This document shows, in pieces, positions 16,095 to 16,629 of a stretch of DNA of 16,629 nt. Source of the stretch: CAZGYE01 sp964530165 (GTDB taxonomy: Bacteria; Planctomycetota; Planctomycetia; Planctomycetales; Planctomycetaceae); assembly GCA_964530165.1 (NCBI GenBank), contig CAZGYE010000106.1, positions 1-16,629 of the forward strand. The letters run 5' to 3'. A model generated the notes under the pieces. It had not been told where the DNA came from. It was given only the letters and a program-made list of their open reading frames with translations, and ran no database searches. The position numbers were made by a program, and so were the translations under genes. Within the stretch, counting starts at the first letter, position 1. Each line of letters starts with the position of its first letter.

Positions 16095-16629
16095 ATGACA
16101 CCGCATCGAATCAATCACAACAATGCCAGCATGAACATGTCACGAAAGTGCATTTCAAAACCCAAATCGCTTGTAGCCGCGTTCGCCAGAACGCGGGTTT
16201 TCTCAGCATCCGACCGCCCTCTGGTGAGTGCAGCTACAGTCTTGAAACCGCTTGTACTGCCTCTTTCCGTGCTCGTCGTTCCGTTGTCTTTCGGCACACC
16301 TTTACAGGCCGTTGACCTGCTTCTGGAACTGCCGCTCTGGGAGAAGCCACCACGGGACCAAACGATTCGACGCGATGTCAAAGAGCAAGTTCGATCCCTC
16401 AAACCGCGACCGGGATCTCCACCCGGATTGAATCGCGTAGTCAGTTCTGTCTCGTCGCCGACCTATAGCATCCATCGGCCCCGAAATCCGAACGGGGTGG
16501 GCTTGGTGATATGCCCTGGTGGTGGTTTTCGTGACGTTTGGCTTGATCGCGCAGGTCACGATCTGGCAATCTGGCTAAGAAAGGACGCGGTAATTCAGCA
16601 AAGCTGCAGAAGGTTTCGATGGCGGACCG
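16095..16629 (+). CDS. Acetylesterase-like alpha/beta hydrolase, 5' part, truncated by window edge
   Basis: 178 codons open to the window end. AAAGGA lies seven bases before the ATG at 16095, twelve bases after the propeller remnant's stop. A long basic N-terminus precedes a hydrophobic signal-like segment (about 52-72, LKPLVLPLSVLVVPLSFGTP-LQA), suggesting export. The recognisable enzyme start is PTYSIHRPRNPNGVGLVICP, with the oxyanion-hole loop CPGGGFRDVW and DRAGHDLAIWL, as in planctomycete xylan/carbohydrate acetylesterases (BD-FAE/esterase-lipase group). The nucleophile and catalytic His would lie beyond the window. After LAIWLRK the sequence (DAVIQQSCRRF) no longer resembles the family, so the gene may already be broken near 16590. 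Residues about 27-48 are encoded by a hairpin repeat. Confidence 0.65.
   Translation, partial: MTPHRINHNNASMNMSRKCISKPKSLVAAFARTRVFSASDRPLVSAATVLKPLVLPLSVLVVPLSFGTPLQAVDLLLELPLWEKPPRDQTIRRDVKEQVRSLKPRPGSPPGLNRVVSSVSSPTYSIHRPRNPNGVGLVICPGGGFRDVWLDRAGHDLAIWLRKDAVIQQSCRRFRWRT
16172..16238. repeat. Imperfect hairpin repeat inside the esterase 5' region
   Basis: TGTAGCCGCGTTCGCCAGA (16172-16190) pairs imperfectly with CTCTGGTGAGTGCAGCTACA (16219-16238): TGTAGC/GCTACA is perfect, then alternate matches through CCAGA/TCTGG. A nested perfect hairpin CGCGTTCGCCAGAACGCG lies at 16178-16195. It resembles small dispersed REP/MITE-like elements. Because its translation is stop-free in this frame it does not close the esterase frame. 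Confidence 0.5.

Overview
This 16.6-kb window looks like a draft-assembly segment of a planctomycete chromosome. The evidence is a DUF1559-type prepilin leader, a 'GQAFQP'-type palindromic repeat, PQQ/BamB-like and acetylesterase-like secreted-protein genes, and moderately GC-rich DNA with large spacers. It contains one 100-N scaffold gap, so lesions of one or two bases could be assembly errors. Larger rearrangements are less likely to be.

Layout. 1-855 (-): 5' part of an isocitrate dehydrogenase gene running off the left edge. 997-3577 (+): a small Mpo1-like (DUF962) membrane protein, then a TolC-family outer-membrane lipoprotein with a long acidic/proline-rich tail. 3678-4691 (+): a WYL-domain regulator, convergent with a concentrative nucleoside transporter (4724-5977, -). 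A 606-nt spacer without a convincing gene follows. 6584-8152 (+): a CAX-type Ca2+/H+ antiporter whose frame runs on through most of a STAS-domain gene on the other strand (7729-8181, -). 8223-8418: a perfect palindromic repeat interrupted by the N gap.

8618-13341 (-) is the information-processing core. A consensus-like sigma-70 promoter (13314-13341) precedes dnaG, followed by rpoD and a strong intrinsic terminator (9509-9540), an arrangement like the macromolecular-synthesis operon. Downstream lie a 129-bp MITE-like inverted-repeat element and a coiled-coil zinc-ribbon protein gene.

13654-16082 is a decaying accessory zone. It holds an intact MT-A70 DNA methyltransferase beside a wrecked BglII/BstYI-family restriction endonuclease (catalytic middle deleted, frame broken at least twice), the last 60 codons of a transposase, and a chimeric pseudogene fusing a prepilin leader to the C-terminal part of a PQQ/BamB-like beta-propeller protein. 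The right edge holds the 5' part of an acetylesterase-like gene whose signal-peptide region contains a hairpin repeat.

I found no clear new multi-gene system. The items most worth a second look are the dead-nuclease/live-methylase pair, the antiporter/STAS antisense overlap, the prepilin-propeller chimera, and the possibly artificial gap inside the palindrome. All family assignments are from reading the sequence by eye; no searches were run.
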